This document shows, piece by piece, positions 38,730 to 48,794 of a DNA stretch of 64,000 nucleotides. The stretch spans positions 124,001 to 188,000 of the forward strand of contig NZ_BMLQ01000006.1 in the NCBI RefSeq assembly GCF_014645315.1. Direction: 5' to 3'. Below the pieces are notes generated by a model, which was not told where the DNA came from, did no database searches, and worked only from the letters and a program-made list of their open reading frames with translations. Each line of letters starts with the position of its first letter. Within the stretch, counting starts at the first letter, position 1. Both the position numbers and the translations under genes were made by a program. This stretch comes from Citricoccus zhacaiensis. GTDB taxonomy: Bacteria; Actinomycetota; Actinomycetes; Actinomycetales; Micrococcaceae.

Positions 38730-38957
38730 ATGACCACCACCGCCACGACGATTGAACCGCCGGTCCTGACCGGTGCCGACCGTTGCGACCGTTGCGGGGC
38801 CCAGGCCTACGTCCGAGCTGTCCTGCACAGTGGAGGCGAACTGCTGTTCTGCGGCCACCACGCCCGCGCAGTGGAAGAGACCCTCCGCCCGCAGACCACT
38901 CTGTGGCAGGACGAGACGAACAAGCTGCACGAGAAGCAGCCCGTCGACGCCGACTGA
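38730..38957 (+). CDS. DUF7455 family small zinc-ribbon-like protein
   Basis: The 75-residue protein has a CxxC pair (CDRCG) and a later Cys/His cluster (LLFCGHHARAVEETLRP), suggesting a small zinc-binding fold. It matches the short protein found beside sigA/parE in many actinobacteria (DUF7455). Its function is unknown. The ATG is fixed by GAGGAGG 5 nt upstream. A strong terminator follows. Confidence 0.85.
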   Translation: MTTTATTIEPPVLTGADRCDRCGAQAYVRAVLHSGGELLFCGHHARAVEETLRPQTTLWQDETNKLHEKQPVDAD

Positions 38958-38979
38958 GACGGACGGCGCCCACGATCGA

Positions 38980-39013
38980 CCAAGGCCCGGCACCTGATGG
39001 TGCCGGGCCTTGG
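38980..39013. terminator. Bidirectional terminator between the DUF7455 gene and sigA
   Basis: A perfect 15-bp inverted repeat (CCAAGGCCCGGCACC with its complement) has a TGAT loop and lies between two convergent genes. Confidence 0.88.
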
Positions 39014-39087
39014 TGCTGCGGTGGATGTCCCTTCGGCCGGGGCGCCTCACCGTCTGGTTCGGCGCGGCCGGCTGGGGACGATCAGGC

Positions 39088-40344
39088 TCAGTCCAGGTAG
39101 TCGCGCAGCACCTGGGAGCGCGAGGGGTGGCGCAGCTTCGACATGGTCTTGGACTCTATCTGGCGGATGCGCTCGCGGGTGACCCCGTAGACCTTGCCGA
39201 TCTCGTCCAGCGTCTTCGGCTGACCGTCCGTCAGGCCGTAGCGCATGGCCACCACACCCGCTTCGCGCTCGGCGAGCGTGTCCAGGACCGAGTGCAGCTG
39301 CTCCTGCAGGAGCGTGAAGCTCACAGCATCGGCCGGCACCACGGCCTCGGAGTCCTCGATCAGGTCGCCGAACTCCGAGTCGCCGTCCTCACCCAGGGGG
39401 GTATGCAGAGAGATGGGCTCGCGGCCGTACTTCTGGACCTCGACGACCTTCTCCGGGGTCATGTCCAGTTCCTTGGCCAGTTCCTCCGGGGTGGGTTCCC
39501 GGCCCAGGTCCTGCAGCATCTGACGCTGCACGCGGGCAAGCTTGTTGATGACCTCGACCATGTGGACCGGGATGCGAATGGTGCGGGCCTGGTCCGCCAT
39601 GGCGCGGGTGATGGCCTGGCGGATCCACCACGTGGCATACGTGGAGAACTTGAAGCCCTTGGTGTAGTCGAACTTCTCCACGGCGCGGATCAGCCCGAGG
39701 TTGCCCTCCTGGATGAGGTCCAGGAACAGCATGCCACGTCCGGTGTAGCGCTTCGCCAGGGAGACGACCAGGCGCAGGTTGGCCTCGAGCAGGTGGTTCT
39801 TCGCACGACGGCCGTCGGCGATGACCAATTCCATGTCCCGCCGCAGTCGAGCCTCCGTGGGGGGCTCATCCTTCATCTTGTGCTCGGCGTACAGGCCGGC
39901 CTCGATACGCAGGGCCAGATCGACTTCCTGTTCCGCGTTGAGCAGGGCGACCTTGCCGATCTGCTTGAGGTAGTCCTTGACCGGGTCGGCCGTGGCACCG
40001 GCGGACACGACCTGCTGGACCGGGGCATCGTCCTCCGCGTCGGAGACGACGAATCCACCGCGGGTCCTCGTCTCCTCGGCCTCAGCCTCGGCCGCCGGGG
40101 CGTCCGTGGCCTCATCGGTCTCAGCCTCGGAGTCGGGGGCGTCCACGGCCTCCTCGGAGGGCTTCGCGGCCGTATCCTTGGCCCGTCCGGACTTCGCGGC
40201 GGCCTTGGTCGCCGTGGTCTTCGTGGCACTCGACTTCGGGGCGGACGTCCGAGCGGTACCCTTGGCCGCCCCCTGGTCCTCCGCAACGGCGTCCTCGACG
40301 GCCGTGCTGCCCTGCGTCTCGGTCTTCTTGGAAGAAGTAGTCAC
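39088..40344 (-). CDS. sigA: Principal RNA polymerase sigma factor (RpoD/SigA/HrdB)
   Basis: This is the housekeeping sigma-70 factor. The 418-residue protein has an acidic, lysine/alanine-rich N-terminus (about 1-110), region 1.2 ([20 protein letters not shown]) and region 2 ([20 protein letters not shown] then [17 protein letters not shown]). Region 3 and region 4 ([42 protein letters not shown]) follow. The GTG start has AAAGG 7 nt upstream. A reverse-strand TTGACA at 40404-40409 is a possible -35 element, but no matching -10 box is clear. Confidence 0.97.
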   Translation of the reverse strand: MTTSSKKTETQGSTAVEDAVAEDQGAAKGTARTSAPKSSATKTTATKAAAKSGRAKDTAAKPSEEAVDAPDSEAETDEATDAPAAEAEAEETRTRGGFVVSDAEDDAPVQQVVSAGATADPVKDYLKQIGKVALLNAEQEVDLALRIEAGLYAEHKMKDEPPTEARLRRDMELVIADGRRAKNHLLEANLRLVVSLAKRYTGRGMLFLDLIQEGNLGLIRAVEKFDYTKGFKFSTYATWWIRQAITRAMADQARTIRIPVHMVEVINKLARVQRQMLQDLGREPTPEELAKELDMTPEKVVEVQKYGREPISLHTPLGEDGDSEFGDLIEDSEAVVPADAVSFTLLQEQLHSVLDTLAEREAGVVAMRYGLTDGQPKTLDEIGKVYGVTRERIRQIESKTMSKLRHPSRSQVLRDYLD

Positions 40345-40691
40345 TCAATACCTTTCGTACGGGCATCCCGAAGGGCCCCTAACGGTCAACACCACTATGA
40401 CCCTGTCAAATCCGCTGGAAATGCACCCGGAGGCCACGGGATGACGATCCCGCTCTTCCGGACCCGCGGACGCAGGGTCTTCATGTGGTCAACGACCCCC
40501 CTGGCACTTTTGTTCCCGTCCTCACCGAATTTCCTGCACCCCGAGGTGTTGTCGGAGATTGGGCAGGCGGCGGGATGTCAACGTGAGCCGGGGTCGGCCC
40601 CGCCGATTATGCCACGGCAAACACCGGGCCGGTGCATCAGGGACACCCGCGCGCCGCCCCAATTCGCTCGATCCGCCGCGACTACGGGGTG
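40345..40691 (-). promoter_or_regulatory. sigA upstream region
   Basis: This 347-bp gap between the DUF4192 gene and sigA has no recognisable gene. On the reverse strand it contains TTGACA at 40404-40409 and AAAGG close to the sigA start. No clear terminator for the DUF4192 gene is visible. Confidence 0.3.
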
Positions 40692-41957
40692 TCAGCCGGT
40701 CCTGCGGGCCGTGGCGGACCAGGCGGTCTCGCGCCGGGCGGCCCAGCCGGACAGCATCCCCCGGTCCACGATCTCCCCCAGCAACTGCCCCAGCGGGTAG
40801 TCCGGGTCCTCGTGCCGGCACTCGAGCAGGATCCTGCCGGCGGCAGAACCACGGCCCCGCGCCCATTCGACCCAGGCCGCCAGGCACCGCAGGGCCGACG
40901 CCACCGGCCCGGTGGCCGCCGGCAGCAGCTTCGTGCAGGCGTTCTTCAGGTGGGCGATGCGCTCCCAGTCTGGCGCACGGCGGCTGGCGGCGAGGATGAC
41001 GGAGGAATAGAGCACTCCGTTGACCTCGCGGGGTTCGGCCTCGAAGGCCAACGACGCCTCGACCGGCAGGGTGCCGATCCAGGCGGCACCGGACAGGGCG
41101 CGTTCCAGGGTGAAGCTCGCGGCCGCGAGGAGGCAGTCTCGCCACTCGACCAGGAGCAGACCGGCTACGAGGACGGCCCTCTCGGTCGGCTGCTCCGGGA
41201 GTCCCTCACCCCCCAGGACCCGCTCCCAGGCCTCGAGCCAGTACACGAGCTCCTCGAGGTCCTCTGCCTCATCCTCGGCGCTGGTCCCGTGGCCGATCTC
41301 CCGGATGTTCCGCAGCGCCCAGGCGAGCTCTGCGGAACAGGCCTCCGAGGCGGGAGGCAGCCCACTGCCCAGCGGTTCCTCCTCCACCACGGACCCCTCC
41401 ACGATCAGGGAGGTGTTGACGACGCTGGTCTCGGCCCAGGACGCCGGTGAACCATGACCGGAGCACGATCCCGGCGCGGGACAGTCCACGTGCCACAGGC
41501 GTCCCTTGGCCACCAGCCAGAGTTCCATCAGGGGCAGGCCCGCCTCACTGAGTTCGCGTTCCAAGGCGGCCGCCAGCAGGCGGTCCGACTCGCTGGTCGG
41601 ATCCTCCCCGCCCTGCGGGTCATCATCATCCCGGTCGTCGTCATCGCGGAAGAGCACGGCCACGCAGCCGTCTGCCCGCTGGTCCTGGGCCAGATGTCCG
41701 GCGAACTGCCGGGCATAGGCGGAGTGGTCCGTCCAGGTCCTTACCGTGCCGGGGTCCCAGTCGCAACGCAGGACGGCACCCAGGTTCCGGCCGGTCATGC
41801 TGATGGCCGCCAGGCTGTTGCGTGGCGGAAAGCCCATGGTGTGCTGAATGTAGCTGATCAGATCGGCCACTCCGGCGGCCTTGACCGGGACGGGGATCGA
41901 GGCGGTCGAGCCGGGACGGACACGGTCGTCGGGGAGGTCTGTGTGCATGGCCCCCAC
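40692..41957 (-). CDS. DUF4192 family protein
   Basis: The 421-residue protein has the DUF4192 opening (VADLISYIQHTMGFPPRNSL) and a tryptophan-rich C-terminal half (LRCLAAWVEWARGRG, WAARRETAWSATARRTG). The family is restricted to actinobacteria and of unknown function. An acidic insert (DDDDRDDDDPQGG) lies near residue 105. The GTG at 41957 has GGAG 8 nt upstream; an ATG three codons in (MHTDLPDD) is equally plausible. It follows the PAC2 gene, behind a terminator. Confidence 0.82.
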   Translation of the reverse strand: MGAMHTDLPDDRVRPGSTASIPVPVKAAGVADLISYIQHTMGFPPRNSLAAISMTGRNLGAVLRCDWDPGTVRTWTDHSAYARQFAGHLAQDQRADGCVAVLFRDDDDRDDDDPQGGEDPTSESDRLLAAALERELSEAGLPLMELWLVAKGRLWHVDCPAPGSCSGHGSPASWAETSVVNTSLIVEGSVVEEEPLGSGLPPASEACSAELAWALRNIREIGHGTSAEDEAEDLEELVYWLEAWERVLGGEGLPEQPTERAVLVAGLLLVEWRDCLLAAASFTLERALSGAAWIGTLPVEASLAFEAEPREVNGVLYSSVILAASRRAPDWERIAHLKNACTKLLPAATGPVASALRCLAAWVEWARGRGSAAGRILLECRHEDPDYPLGQLLGEIVDRGMLSGWAARRETAWSATARRTG

Positions 41958-41983
41958 GCTTCCGTCTCCCTGCCGGACACGGA

Positions 41984-42019
41984 ACCGCCCACACCCCCGA
42001 CTGTGGGGCTGTGGGCGGT
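41984..42019 (-). terminator. Terminator after the PAC2 gene
   Basis: A 10-bp stem ACCGCCCACA/TGTGGGCGGT, extended inward by a CCCC/GGGG pairing, lies 24 bp past the PAC2 stop and before the DUF4192 start. Confidence 0.75.
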
Positions 42020-42043
42020 CTCTGCCAGGTGTGGAGTAGGGGT

Positions 42044-43111
42044 CTAGTCCTGGGGGCGGCTGTCCGGCTCCTCCGTCGGACCGACCTCGGGGTCTTCTGA
42101 ACCTGCAGGGTTCTGGGGACCCTCGGGGTCCATCTCAGCGGCCCCGTCCTCGGCCCGCACGCCCCCGCCGGCGTCCAGCGCATGGCGCGGCTGACTCTGC
42201 AGGTATTCCTCGACGGCCGCGCCCAGCTCCTCGGCATCGGGGACCTGCTCGTCCGGGCCCACCAACAGGGAGCGGCCGGCCCCCGGCGAGTTCTGATCGA
42301 AGTTCTTCTCCAGCCCCTCCACCATGGCGGTGACCTCACGGGAGGAGCCGGTCTGGCGGTCGAGCTCCCGGTCCACCTCGCGGCCCCGTTCGCGCAACTC
42401 CTCGGTGGGGAGCATGAGGCCCAGTGCGGCCCCGACGTACTCCAGCGCGGCGACGGCGGCCTGGGGGTAGGCGGCATCGTTGAGGTAGTGCGGGACGTGG
42501 AGGGTGTACCCGGTGGTTCCGCGATTGTTCTCGTCCAGCCGCAACTCCAGCAGTTGACCGACGCCGGACACCATGCGCGCCTGAGGGCTCCAGGTGGACA
42601 GGCCTGCCACCAACTCGTCGCGGTTCCCGTGGGCCGTCACGCCGAGGGGCCGGGTGTGCGGCACAGGCATCGGCACGGCGTCGATCAGGGCGACGAGCTT
42701 GACGTCCAGCTTCTCCACCAGGAACAGCACCGAGGAGACGAAACGCTCCCACTGGTAGTCCGGTTCGGGGCCGGACAGCAACAGGAAGGGCCGGCCTAGG
42801 GCGTCGGAGACCAGGTGCAGCTGCAGCCGAGGACTCTGGTAATCACGGAAGCGCTCGCCGTCGAAGGTGATCTGCGGCCGGCGTGAGCGGTAGTCGATCA
42901 GCTGGTCCGCGTCGAAGCTGGCCAGCAGCTTGTGGTCCAACGAGTCGAAGACGGTGTCCCGCACCTGATCGGAGAGATGACCGGCATCCATGTGCCCGCC
43001 GAAGACGGCCAGCATGCCCAGGCCGCGCAGGGCGGTGGCACCGTCGAAGCCGCCGGCCAACAGGTCGCGGCCGGCCGGCTCGAGCGAAAACAGCGTGGTG
43101 GGGTCCTGCAT
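42044..43111 (-). CDS. PAC2-family protein (proteasome-assembly-chaperone-like)
   Basis: The 355-residue protein has the PAC2 fold signature: GFDGATALRGLGMLAVFGGH near the N-terminus, LLLSGPEPDYQWERFVSSVL, and HVPHYLNDAAYPQAAVAALE. Such proteins are widespread in actinobacteria and related to eukaryotic proteasome-assembly chaperones, but their bacterial role is unclear. The C-terminal 70 residues are acidic and low-complexity. The ATG has AAGGA upstream. It is divergent from pepA across 177 bp. Confidence 0.85.
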   Translation of the reverse strand: MQDPTTLFSLEPAGRDLLAGGFDGATALRGLGMLAVFGGHMDAGHLSDQVRDTVFDSLDHKLLASFDADQLIDYRSRRPQITFDGERFRDYQSPRLQLHLVSDALGRPFLLLSGPEPDYQWERFVSSVLFLVEKLDVKLVALIDAVPMPVPHTRPLGVTAHGNRDELVAGLSTWSPQARMVSGVGQLLELRLDENNRGTTGYTLHVPHYLNDAAYPQAAVAALEYVGAALGLMLPTEELRERGREVDRELDRQTGSSREVTAMVEGLEKNFDQNSPGAGRSLLVGPDEQVPDAEELGAAVEEYLQSQPRHALDAGGGVRAEDGAAEMDPEGPQNPAGSEDPEVGPTEEPDSRPQD

Positions 43112-43226
43112 GGTGCGTCCTTCCGGTGCCTCGGGTCAAGGGGCAGTACATCTGGGTCGGGCCGGCCAGCGGCTCCGGTCCCTGTTGCTGATACCAACGT
43201 ACTGTGGCCTGCGCGTATTCCGTGGC

Positions 43227-43232
43227 TAGGAT
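43227..43232 (+). promoter_or_regulatory. Candidate pepA -10 box
   Basis: TAGGAT lies 56 nt upstream of the pepA GTG, giving a leader of about 50 nt that includes a GAGGGG ribosome binding site. Confidence 0.4.
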
Positions 43233-43288
43233 CGAGGCAGATCCGGAACAACCGTTCATGCTCATTGCCATCGAGGGGAACCACCCAC

Positions 43289-44863
43289 GTGATCAACGAT
43301 TTCAGTCCTGTCCTGACCGCCATCGGACCCAAGCTGTCACAGAACAGCAAGAATGCCGCCTCGGCCCTGGTCGTCGGCGTCTGCTCCACCGATGACGGGC
43401 CGGTGCTGTTGCCGAACCCGCTTCCCGACGCCGGCGCGCGCGCCCTGGCGGATTCGCTCGAGGCACTCGGCGTCACGGGCGCCGCCGACGAGGTCGTACG
43501 GATCCCGGGGCTGGACCCCCTGCCGTTCCCCCTGCTGGTGCTGACCGGCGTCGGCCGGATCACCGGCGAGCCGGGTGCGGGGGTGTCCACCGAGGCCCTG
43601 CGCCGAGCCTCCGGGGCGGCTGTCCGCCGACTCTCGGGCACCCCGTCCGTGGCCCTGGGCCTGCCGGCCGAGACCCCCGAGTTGCTGGGTGCGGTCGCCG
43701 AGGGGGCCGCCCTCGCCGCCTACTCGTTCACCGCCTTCCGCTCGGCCGACGCCCGGGCGAAGGGGAAGAACCCGGTGGAGCGCGCCGCCGTCGTGACCTC
43801 GCTGAAGCCCAAGGTGACCGGGCCGGTGCTGCAGCGCGCCGCCGTCGTGGCCCGGGCGGTCCGTGCGACCCGGGATCTGGTCAACACGCCCCCGTCCCAC
43901 CTGTTCCCGGCGTCCTTCGCCGAGGAGGTGACCGAGGCCGTGCGGACGCTGCCGATCAAGGTCACGGTGTGGGACGAGAAGAAGCTGGAGAAGGACGGGT
44001 TCGGCGGCATCCTCAACGTCGGCAAGGGCTCCACACGGCCCCCGCGGCTGGTCAAGCTCGAGTACACGCCGGCAGCGGCCGGCCGGAACGCCCCCCACAT
44101 CGCCTTTGTCGGCAAGGGCATCACCTTCGATTCCGGCGGCCTGTCCCTGAAGCCGCCGACGTCCATGACCACGATGAAGTCGGACATGGCCGGTGCGGCG
44201 ACCGTGGCGTCCGTGGTCGCCGCCGCGGCCGAACTCGAACTGCCCGTCAAGGTCACCGGTTGGCTGTGCATGGCCGAGAACATGCCCTCCGCCACCGCCC
44301 AGCGCCCCTCCGACGTCATCACGATGTACGGCGGCAAGACCGTCGAGGTCATGAACACCGACGCCGAGGGCCGCCTGGTGATGGCCGACGGGCTCGTTGC
44401 CGCGACCGATGAGACGCCGGACGCCGTGATCGACATCGCGACCCTCACCGGCGCGCAGATGATCGCCCTCGGCAACCGGACCACCGGGGTGATGGGCACG
44501 GAGGACCTGCGCACCGAACTCGTGGCCGCGGCCGACGCCAGCGGGGAGACCGCCTGGCCCATGCCGATCCCGGAGGACCAGCGGGCCTCGCTGGACTCCA
44601 CGGTGGCGGACCTGTCCAATGTGGGCGACCGGTTCGGCGGCATGATGACGGCGGCCGCCTTCCTGCGAGAGTTCGTCGACGCCGGCCGCGCCTCCGAGGC
44701 CGCCCGGGCCGAACCCACTCCCTGGGCCCACCTGGACATCGCCGGCCCGTCCTTCAATGACTCGGGCGCCTACGGCTACACACCCAAGGACGCCACCGGC
44801 GTCATGGTCCGGACCCTGGTGGCCTATCTCGAACGACGTGCCGAGCGGCCGCGCGGGAAGTAG
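43289..44863 (+). CDS. pepA: Leucyl aminopeptidase (M17)
   Basis: M17 aminopeptidases remove N-terminal residues from peptides using two metal ions. The 524-residue protein has the N-terminal macro-like domain and the catalytic domain with the metal/active-site motifs FVGKGITFDSGGLSLKP, MKSDMAGAATV and NTDAEGRLVMADGL. The length fits the family. The GTG start (VINDFSPVLTAIG) is chosen by the conserved N-terminus and a GAGGGG upstream. It probably forms its own unit; lpd follows 122 bp downstream with a separate promoter candidate. Confidence 0.95.
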   Translation: MINDFSPVLTAIGPKLSQNSKNAASALVVGVCSTDDGPVLLPNPLPDAGARALADSLEALGVTGAADEVVRIPGLDPLPFPLLVLTGVGRITGEPGAGVSTEALRRASGAAVRRLSGTPSVALGLPAETPELLGAVAEGAALAAYSFTAFRSADARAKGKNPVERAAVVTSLKPKVTGPVLQRAAVVARAVRATRDLVNTPPSHLFPASFAEEVTEAVRTLPIKVTVWDEKKLEKDGFGGILNVGKGSTRPPRLVKLEYTPAAAGRNAPHIAFVGKGITFDSGGLSLKPPTSMTTMKSDMAGAATVASVVAAAAELELPVKVTGWLCMAENMPSATAQRPSDVITMYGGKTVEVMNTDAEGRLVMADGLVAATDETPDAVIDIATLTGAQMIALGNRTTGVMGTEDLRTELVAAADASGETAWPMPIPEDQRASLDSTVADLSNVGDRFGGMMTAAAFLREFVDAGRASEAARAEPTPWAHLDIAGPSFNDSGAYGYTPKDATGVMVRTLVAYLERRAERPRGK

Positions 44864-44884
44864 AAGGCAGTGGTCCCGTGCGGC

Positions 44885-44890
44885 TAAGGT
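44885..44890 (+). promoter_or_regulatory. Candidate lpd -10 box
   Basis: TAAGGT about 95 nt upstream of the lpd start codon. The same hexamer serves as the -10 candidate of glnA1 in this window. Confidence 0.35.
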
Positions 44891-44985
44891 AAAACCCAGG
44901 CATCACAGCGACGATCCCGACGGGATCAACACCCAACCCCGAAGGGTGCCGGAGACCCTGGCACCTGATTGTGAGGAGCACCATC

Positions 44986-46365
44986 GTGGCCGAAGAGGCA
45001 ACCGCCCAGGAATTCGACGTACTCATCCTCGGCGGTGGCTCCGCCGGCTATGCCGCCGCGCTGCGGTCCGTCCAATACGGGATGACCGTGGGACTGATCG
45101 AGAAGGCCAAGCTGGGTGGCACCTGCCTGCATTGGGGCTGCATCCCCACGAAGGCGTACCTGCATGCCGCCGAGCTGGCCGACGATGCCCGCAACTCCGC
45201 CAAGTACGGCGTCCACACGACTCTCGACTCCGTGGACATGGCCGGAGTGAAGTCCTATAAGGACGGGATCGTCGCCGGCAAGTACAAGGGCCTCACCGGG
45301 CTGCTGAAGATGCGCAAGGTCCAGGTCATCGAGGGTGAGGGCAAGCTCGTCTCCCAGAACCAGATCGAGGTCGGTGGGACCCGCTACACCGGGAAGAACA
45401 TCATCCTGGCCTCCGGTTCCGAGGCCAAGACCTTCGGCCTGCCCATCGGCGGCAAGATCATGACCTCCACGGAGGCCCTGGAGCTCGACTACACCCCGAA
45501 GTCCGCCATCATCCTCGGGGGCGGCGTCATCGGGTCCGAGTTCGCGTCCGCCTGGAACTCGTTCGGCGTGGACGTCACCATCATCGAGGGCCTGGACCAC
45601 CTCGTCCCGAACGAGGATCCGGAGATCATCAAGGTCCTGGAGCGCGAATTCAAGAAGAAGGGCATCAAGTCCAACCTCGGCACCTTCTTCGAGAAGGTCG
45701 AGGAGACCGGCGACGGCGTGAAGGTCACCCTGGCCGACGGCAAGGAGTTCACCGCCGAGGTCTGCCTCGTCGCCGTGGGCCGCGGCCCGGTCACCCAGGG
45801 CCTGGGCTACGAGGAGCAGGGCATCCCCCTGGACCGGGGCTTCGTCATCACCAATGAGCGCCTGCACACCGGGGTGGGCAACATCTACGCCATCGGCGAC
45901 ATCGTCCCCGGCGTCCAGTTGGCACACCGTGGCTACCAGCAGGGCCACTTCGTGGCCGAGGAGATCGCCGGCAACAACCCGATCATCGTCGAGGACGTGA
46001 ACATCCCCAAGGTGACCTTCACCGAACCGGAGATCATGTCCGTGGGCTACTCGGAGTCCAAGGCCCAGGAGAAGTTCGGCGAGTCCAACGTGGAGACCAC
46101 CACCTACAACCTGGCCGGCAACGGCAAGTCGTCCATCCTCGGCACCGGGGGCATCATCAAGATGGTCCGCCAGAAGAACGGGCCGATCGTCGGCGTCCAC
46201 GGCATCGGCAAGCGCATCAGCGAGCAGATCGGTGAATCCCAGCTGATCGTCAACTGGGAGGCCTACCCGGAGGACGTGGCCGCCTTCGTCCACGCACACC
46301 CGACCCAGAACGAATCCCTCGGCGAAGCCGCGATGGCCCTGAACGGCCACCCGCTGCACGGCTGA
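44986..46365 (+). CDS. lpdA: Dihydrolipoyl dehydrogenase (E3)
   Basis: E3 re-oxidises dihydrolipoyl groups of 2-oxo acid dehydrogenase complexes using FAD and NAD+. The 459-residue protein has the FAD motif [17 protein letters not shown], the redox-active disulfide in [14 protein letters not shown], the NAD motif [17 protein letters not shown], and the C-terminal [13 protein letters not shown] with the catalytic His-Glu pair. The GTG start has GAGGAG 7 nt upstream. It lies 103 bp before the E2 gene and supplies its partner enzyme. Confidence 0.97.
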   Translation: MAEEATAQEFDVLILGGGSAGYAAALRSVQYGMTVGLIEKAKLGGTCLHWGCIPTKAYLHAAELADDARNSAKYGVHTTLDSVDMAGVKSYKDGIVAGKYKGLTGLLKMRKVQVIEGEGKLVSQNQIEVGGTRYTGKNIILASGSEAKTFGLPIGGKIMTSTEALELDYTPKSAIILGGGVIGSEFASAWNSFGVDVTIIEGLDHLVPNEDPEIIKVLEREFKKKGIKSNLGTFFEKVEETGDGVKVTLADGKEFTAEVCLVAVGRGPVTQGLGYEEQGIPLDRGFVITNERLHTGVGNIYAIGDIVPGVQLAHRGYQQGHFVAEEIAGNNPIIVEDVNIPKVTFTEPEIMSVGYSESKAQEKFGESNVETTTYNLAGNGKSSILGTGGIIKMVRQKNGPIVGVHGIGKRISEQIGESQLIVNWEAYPEDVAAFVHAHPTQNESLGEAAMALNGHPLHG

Positions 46366-46468
46366 CAGCACCGAAGAACAGCAATCGGCCGGCTCCGCCA
46401 GGGGTCGGCCACCAATCATCGTCACGCCGGCGGGCAGCCGGCACGCACTTGAGGAGAAACGGGACGAC

Positions 46469-48331
46469 ATGTCTGAAACCGTGAACCTGCCGGCCCTTGG
46501 TGAATCCGTCACCGAAGGCACCGTCACCCGCTGGCTGAAGGAGGTCGGCGACGAGGTCGCCGTCGACGAGCCCTTGGTGGAAGTCTCCACCGACAAGGTG
46601 GACACCGAGATCCCGTCCCCCGTGGCCGGCATTCTCGAGGAGATCCTGGTCCAGGAGGACGAGACCGTGGAGGTCGACGCCCCGCTGGCACGCATCGGCT
46701 CCGGCTCCGGCGGCGGCTCGTCCGACGACGCCCCGGCTGCCGCTGAGGCCGACGCAGAAGAACCGGCTCAGGACGACGCAGAGGAACCCGCCGAGGCCCC
46801 GGCCAACGACGAGGCCGGCGACAGCAGCACCGAGGGACAGGAGCTCTCCTCCGAGCAGGTCGCCGCCGAGGACGCCGAGGAACAGGGCTCCGGCGAATCG
46901 ACCGAGGTCACCCTGCCCGCTCTGGGCGAGTCCGTCACCGAGGGCACCGTCACCCGCTGGCTGAAGGAGATCGGCGACGACGTCGAGGTCGACGAGCCCC
47001 TGCTGGAGGTCTCCACCGACAAGGTAGACACCGAGATCCCCTCCCCCGTGGCCGGCAAGCTGCAGGAGATCAAGGTCCAGGAGGACGAGACGGTCGAGGT
47101 CGGCGCCGTCCTGGCCCTCATCGGTTCCGGTTCCGGCGGCGGCTCTGCCGCCGAGGACAAGCCGGCGGAGTCCGCCGAGGAGAAGACCGAGACGTCGGAA
47201 GAGAAGTCCGATGCCCAGTCTGAGGAGAAGTCCGAGGACACGGGTGCGGACCAGAGTGCGGACCAGGCAGAGCAGTCCGAGTCTGCTCCGGCCCCGAGCT
47301 CTGAGCAGAAGCAGGAGAAGCCGGCACCGTCCGCTCCCGCCTCCGCGCCGGCACCCTCCGCCCAGGCATCGGCCCCGGGCGAGGGCTATGTCACGCCGCT
47401 CGTGCGCCGTCTCGCCCAGCAGAACGATGTGGACCTGTCCACCGTGGTGGGCACCGGCGTCGGTGGCCGCATCCGGAAACAGGATGTCCTGGTGGCCGCA
47501 GAGGCAGCCAAGGCCAAGCAGGCCGGCTCCGCGCCGGCCCCGGCCGCCCAGCCAGCCCCGTCCGCAGCAGCCTCGGCTCCGGCTGCCGCCAGCACCGTGG
47601 ATCCGGCCAAGCGCGGCACCACCGAGAAGGCCCCGCGCATCCGCCAGACCATCGCCAAGCGCATGCGGGAGTCGCTGGACGTCTCGGCCCAGCTGACGCA
47701 GGTCCACGAGATCGACATGACCCGCATCGTCGCCCTGCGCGGCAAGGCCAAGGTCGGTTTCCAGCAGAAGAACGGCGTGAAGCTCACCTACCTGCCCTTC
47801 ATCACCCAGGCCACGGCCGAGGCGCTGAAGCAGCACCCGAAGCTCAACGCCGAATTCAACGTGGAGACCTCGGAGATCACGTACCACGACTCCGAGGACA
47901 TCGCGATCGCCGTGGACACGGACAAGGGCTTGTTCGTCCCCGTGATCAAGGACACCGGCTCGCTGAACCTGTCCGGGATCGCCGGCAAGATCGCCGATCT
48001 GGCCGATCGGACCCGGAACAACAAGATCTCCCCGGACGAGCTCAGCGGCGGGACCTTCTCCATCACCAACTTCGGTTCGGTGGGGGCCCTGTTCGACACC
48101 CCGATCATCAACCAGCCCAACGTGGCGATCCTGGGCGTGGGCACCATCGTCAAGCGGCCCATGGTCATCACCGATCCGGATGGCAACGACACCATCTCCA
48201 TCCGGCACATGATGTACCTGAGCCTGACGTACGACCACCGCCTCGTGGACGGTGCCGATGCCGGTCGCTTCCTGCAGACTGTCAAGGCCCGCCTTGAGGC
48301 GGGAGAGTTCGCCCACGAGCTGGGGCTGTAG
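46469..48331 (+). CDS. sucB: Dihydrolipoamide acyltransferase (E2) of a 2-oxo acid dehydrogenase, SucB type
   Basis: E2 carries lipoyl arms and transfers the acyl group to CoA. The 620-residue protein has two lipoyl domains (about 1-76 and 140-220), each with the lipoylated lysine in [14 protein letters not shown], and acidic/Pro-Ala-rich linkers. An E3/E1-binding domain follows (about 305-345, [17 protein letters not shown]), and then the catalytic domain (about 390-620) with its His-Asp motif [13 protein letters not shown]. It is usually annotated as 2-oxoglutarate dehydrogenase E2; in related actinobacteria the same type serves pyruvate dehydrogenase, so substrate is uncertain. GAGGAG lies upstream of the ATG. 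Confidence 0.93.
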   Translation: MSETVNLPALGESVTEGTVTRWLKEVGDEVAVDEPLVEVSTDKVDTEIPSPVAGILEEILVQEDETVEVDAPLARIGSGSGGGSSDDAPAAAEADAEEPAQDDAEEPAEAPANDEAGDSSTEGQELSSEQVAAEDAEEQGSGESTEVTLPALGESVTEGTVTRWLKEIGDDVEVDEPLLEVSTDKVDTEIPSPVAGKLQEIKVQEDETVEVGAVLALIGSGSGGGSAAEDKPAESAEEKTETSEEKSDAQSEEKSEDTGADQSADQAEQSESAPAPSSEQKQEKPAPSAPASAPAPSAQASAPGEGYVTPLVRRLAQQNDVDLSTVVGTGVGGRIRKQDVLVAAEAAKAKQAGSAPAPAAQPAPSAAASAPAAASTVDPAKRGTTEKAPRIRQTIAKRMRESLDVSAQLTQVHEIDMTRIVALRGKAKVGFQQKNGVKLTYLPFITQATAEALKQHPKLNAEFNVETSEITYHDSEDIAIAVDTDKGLFVPVIKDTGSLNLSGIAGKIADLADRTRNNKISPDELSGGTFSITNFGSVGALFDTPIINQPNVAILGVGTIVKRPMVITDPDGNDTISIRHMMYLSLTYDHRLVDGADAGRFLQTVKARLEAGEFAHELGL

Positions 48332-48334
48332 CCC

Positions 48335-48694
48335 GTGGAGGTCGTGACCGCTCTGTTCGTCGCCATCCACATCGTCTCCGCCGCCGCGATCGTCGGCGGG
48401 TGGCTGGCCCACTTCAAGAACCCGACCGTCACCAAGTCGCAGTGGTGGGGCTCCTGGGGCATGATCGTCTCCGGCCTGTTGCTGGCCGGGCTGGCTGAGA
48501 TGGGTGACGGACCGGTGAACCACGCCAAGATCGGCGTCAAGCTGGTCGTCGGCCTGGGGGTCTTCATCACGGCCCTGCTGGGCCGGCGCAAGGAGAACAA
48601 GGGCGAGCCGGTCCCGACCGGCCTGGCCCACGCCACGGGCGGCCTCGGGTTGATCAACATCCTGATCGCCGTGCTGTGGCAGGACTACTCCTGA
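48335..48694 (+). CDS. Small integral membrane protein, unknown function
   Basis: The 119-residue protein has four predicted membrane segments (about 3-24, 42-58, 66-84, 99-115) and a conserved-looking WWGSWGMIVSGLLLAG stretch with a histidine in NHAKIGVKLVVG. I do not recognise a named family. The GTG start follows the E2 stop by 3 nt, so it is probably co-translated with it. A strong terminator lies downstream. Confidence 0.75.
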   Translation: MEVVTALFVAIHIVSAAAIVGGWLAHFKNPTVTKSQWWGSWGMIVSGLLLAGLAEMGDGPVNHAKIGVKLVVGLGVFITALLGRRKENKGEPVPTGLAHATGGLGLINILIAVLWQDYS

Positions 48695-48713
48695 CCCACG
48701 CCACGCACCGCTG

Positions 48714-48747
48714 ACGGCGGCCGACCGGTTCTCCGGTCGGCCGCCGT
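48714..48747. terminator. Bidirectional terminator after the lpd-sucB block
   Basis: A perfect 15-bp inverted repeat (ACGGCGGCCGACCGG with its complement) has a TTCT loop, followed by a pyrimidine-rich stretch. It separates the small membrane protein gene from the convergent kinase gene. Confidence 0.88.
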
Positions 48748-48794
48748 CTCCGTCTTCCGGAAGGCTTTCCCCTCAGCTGGAGGTCTTCGGCGGG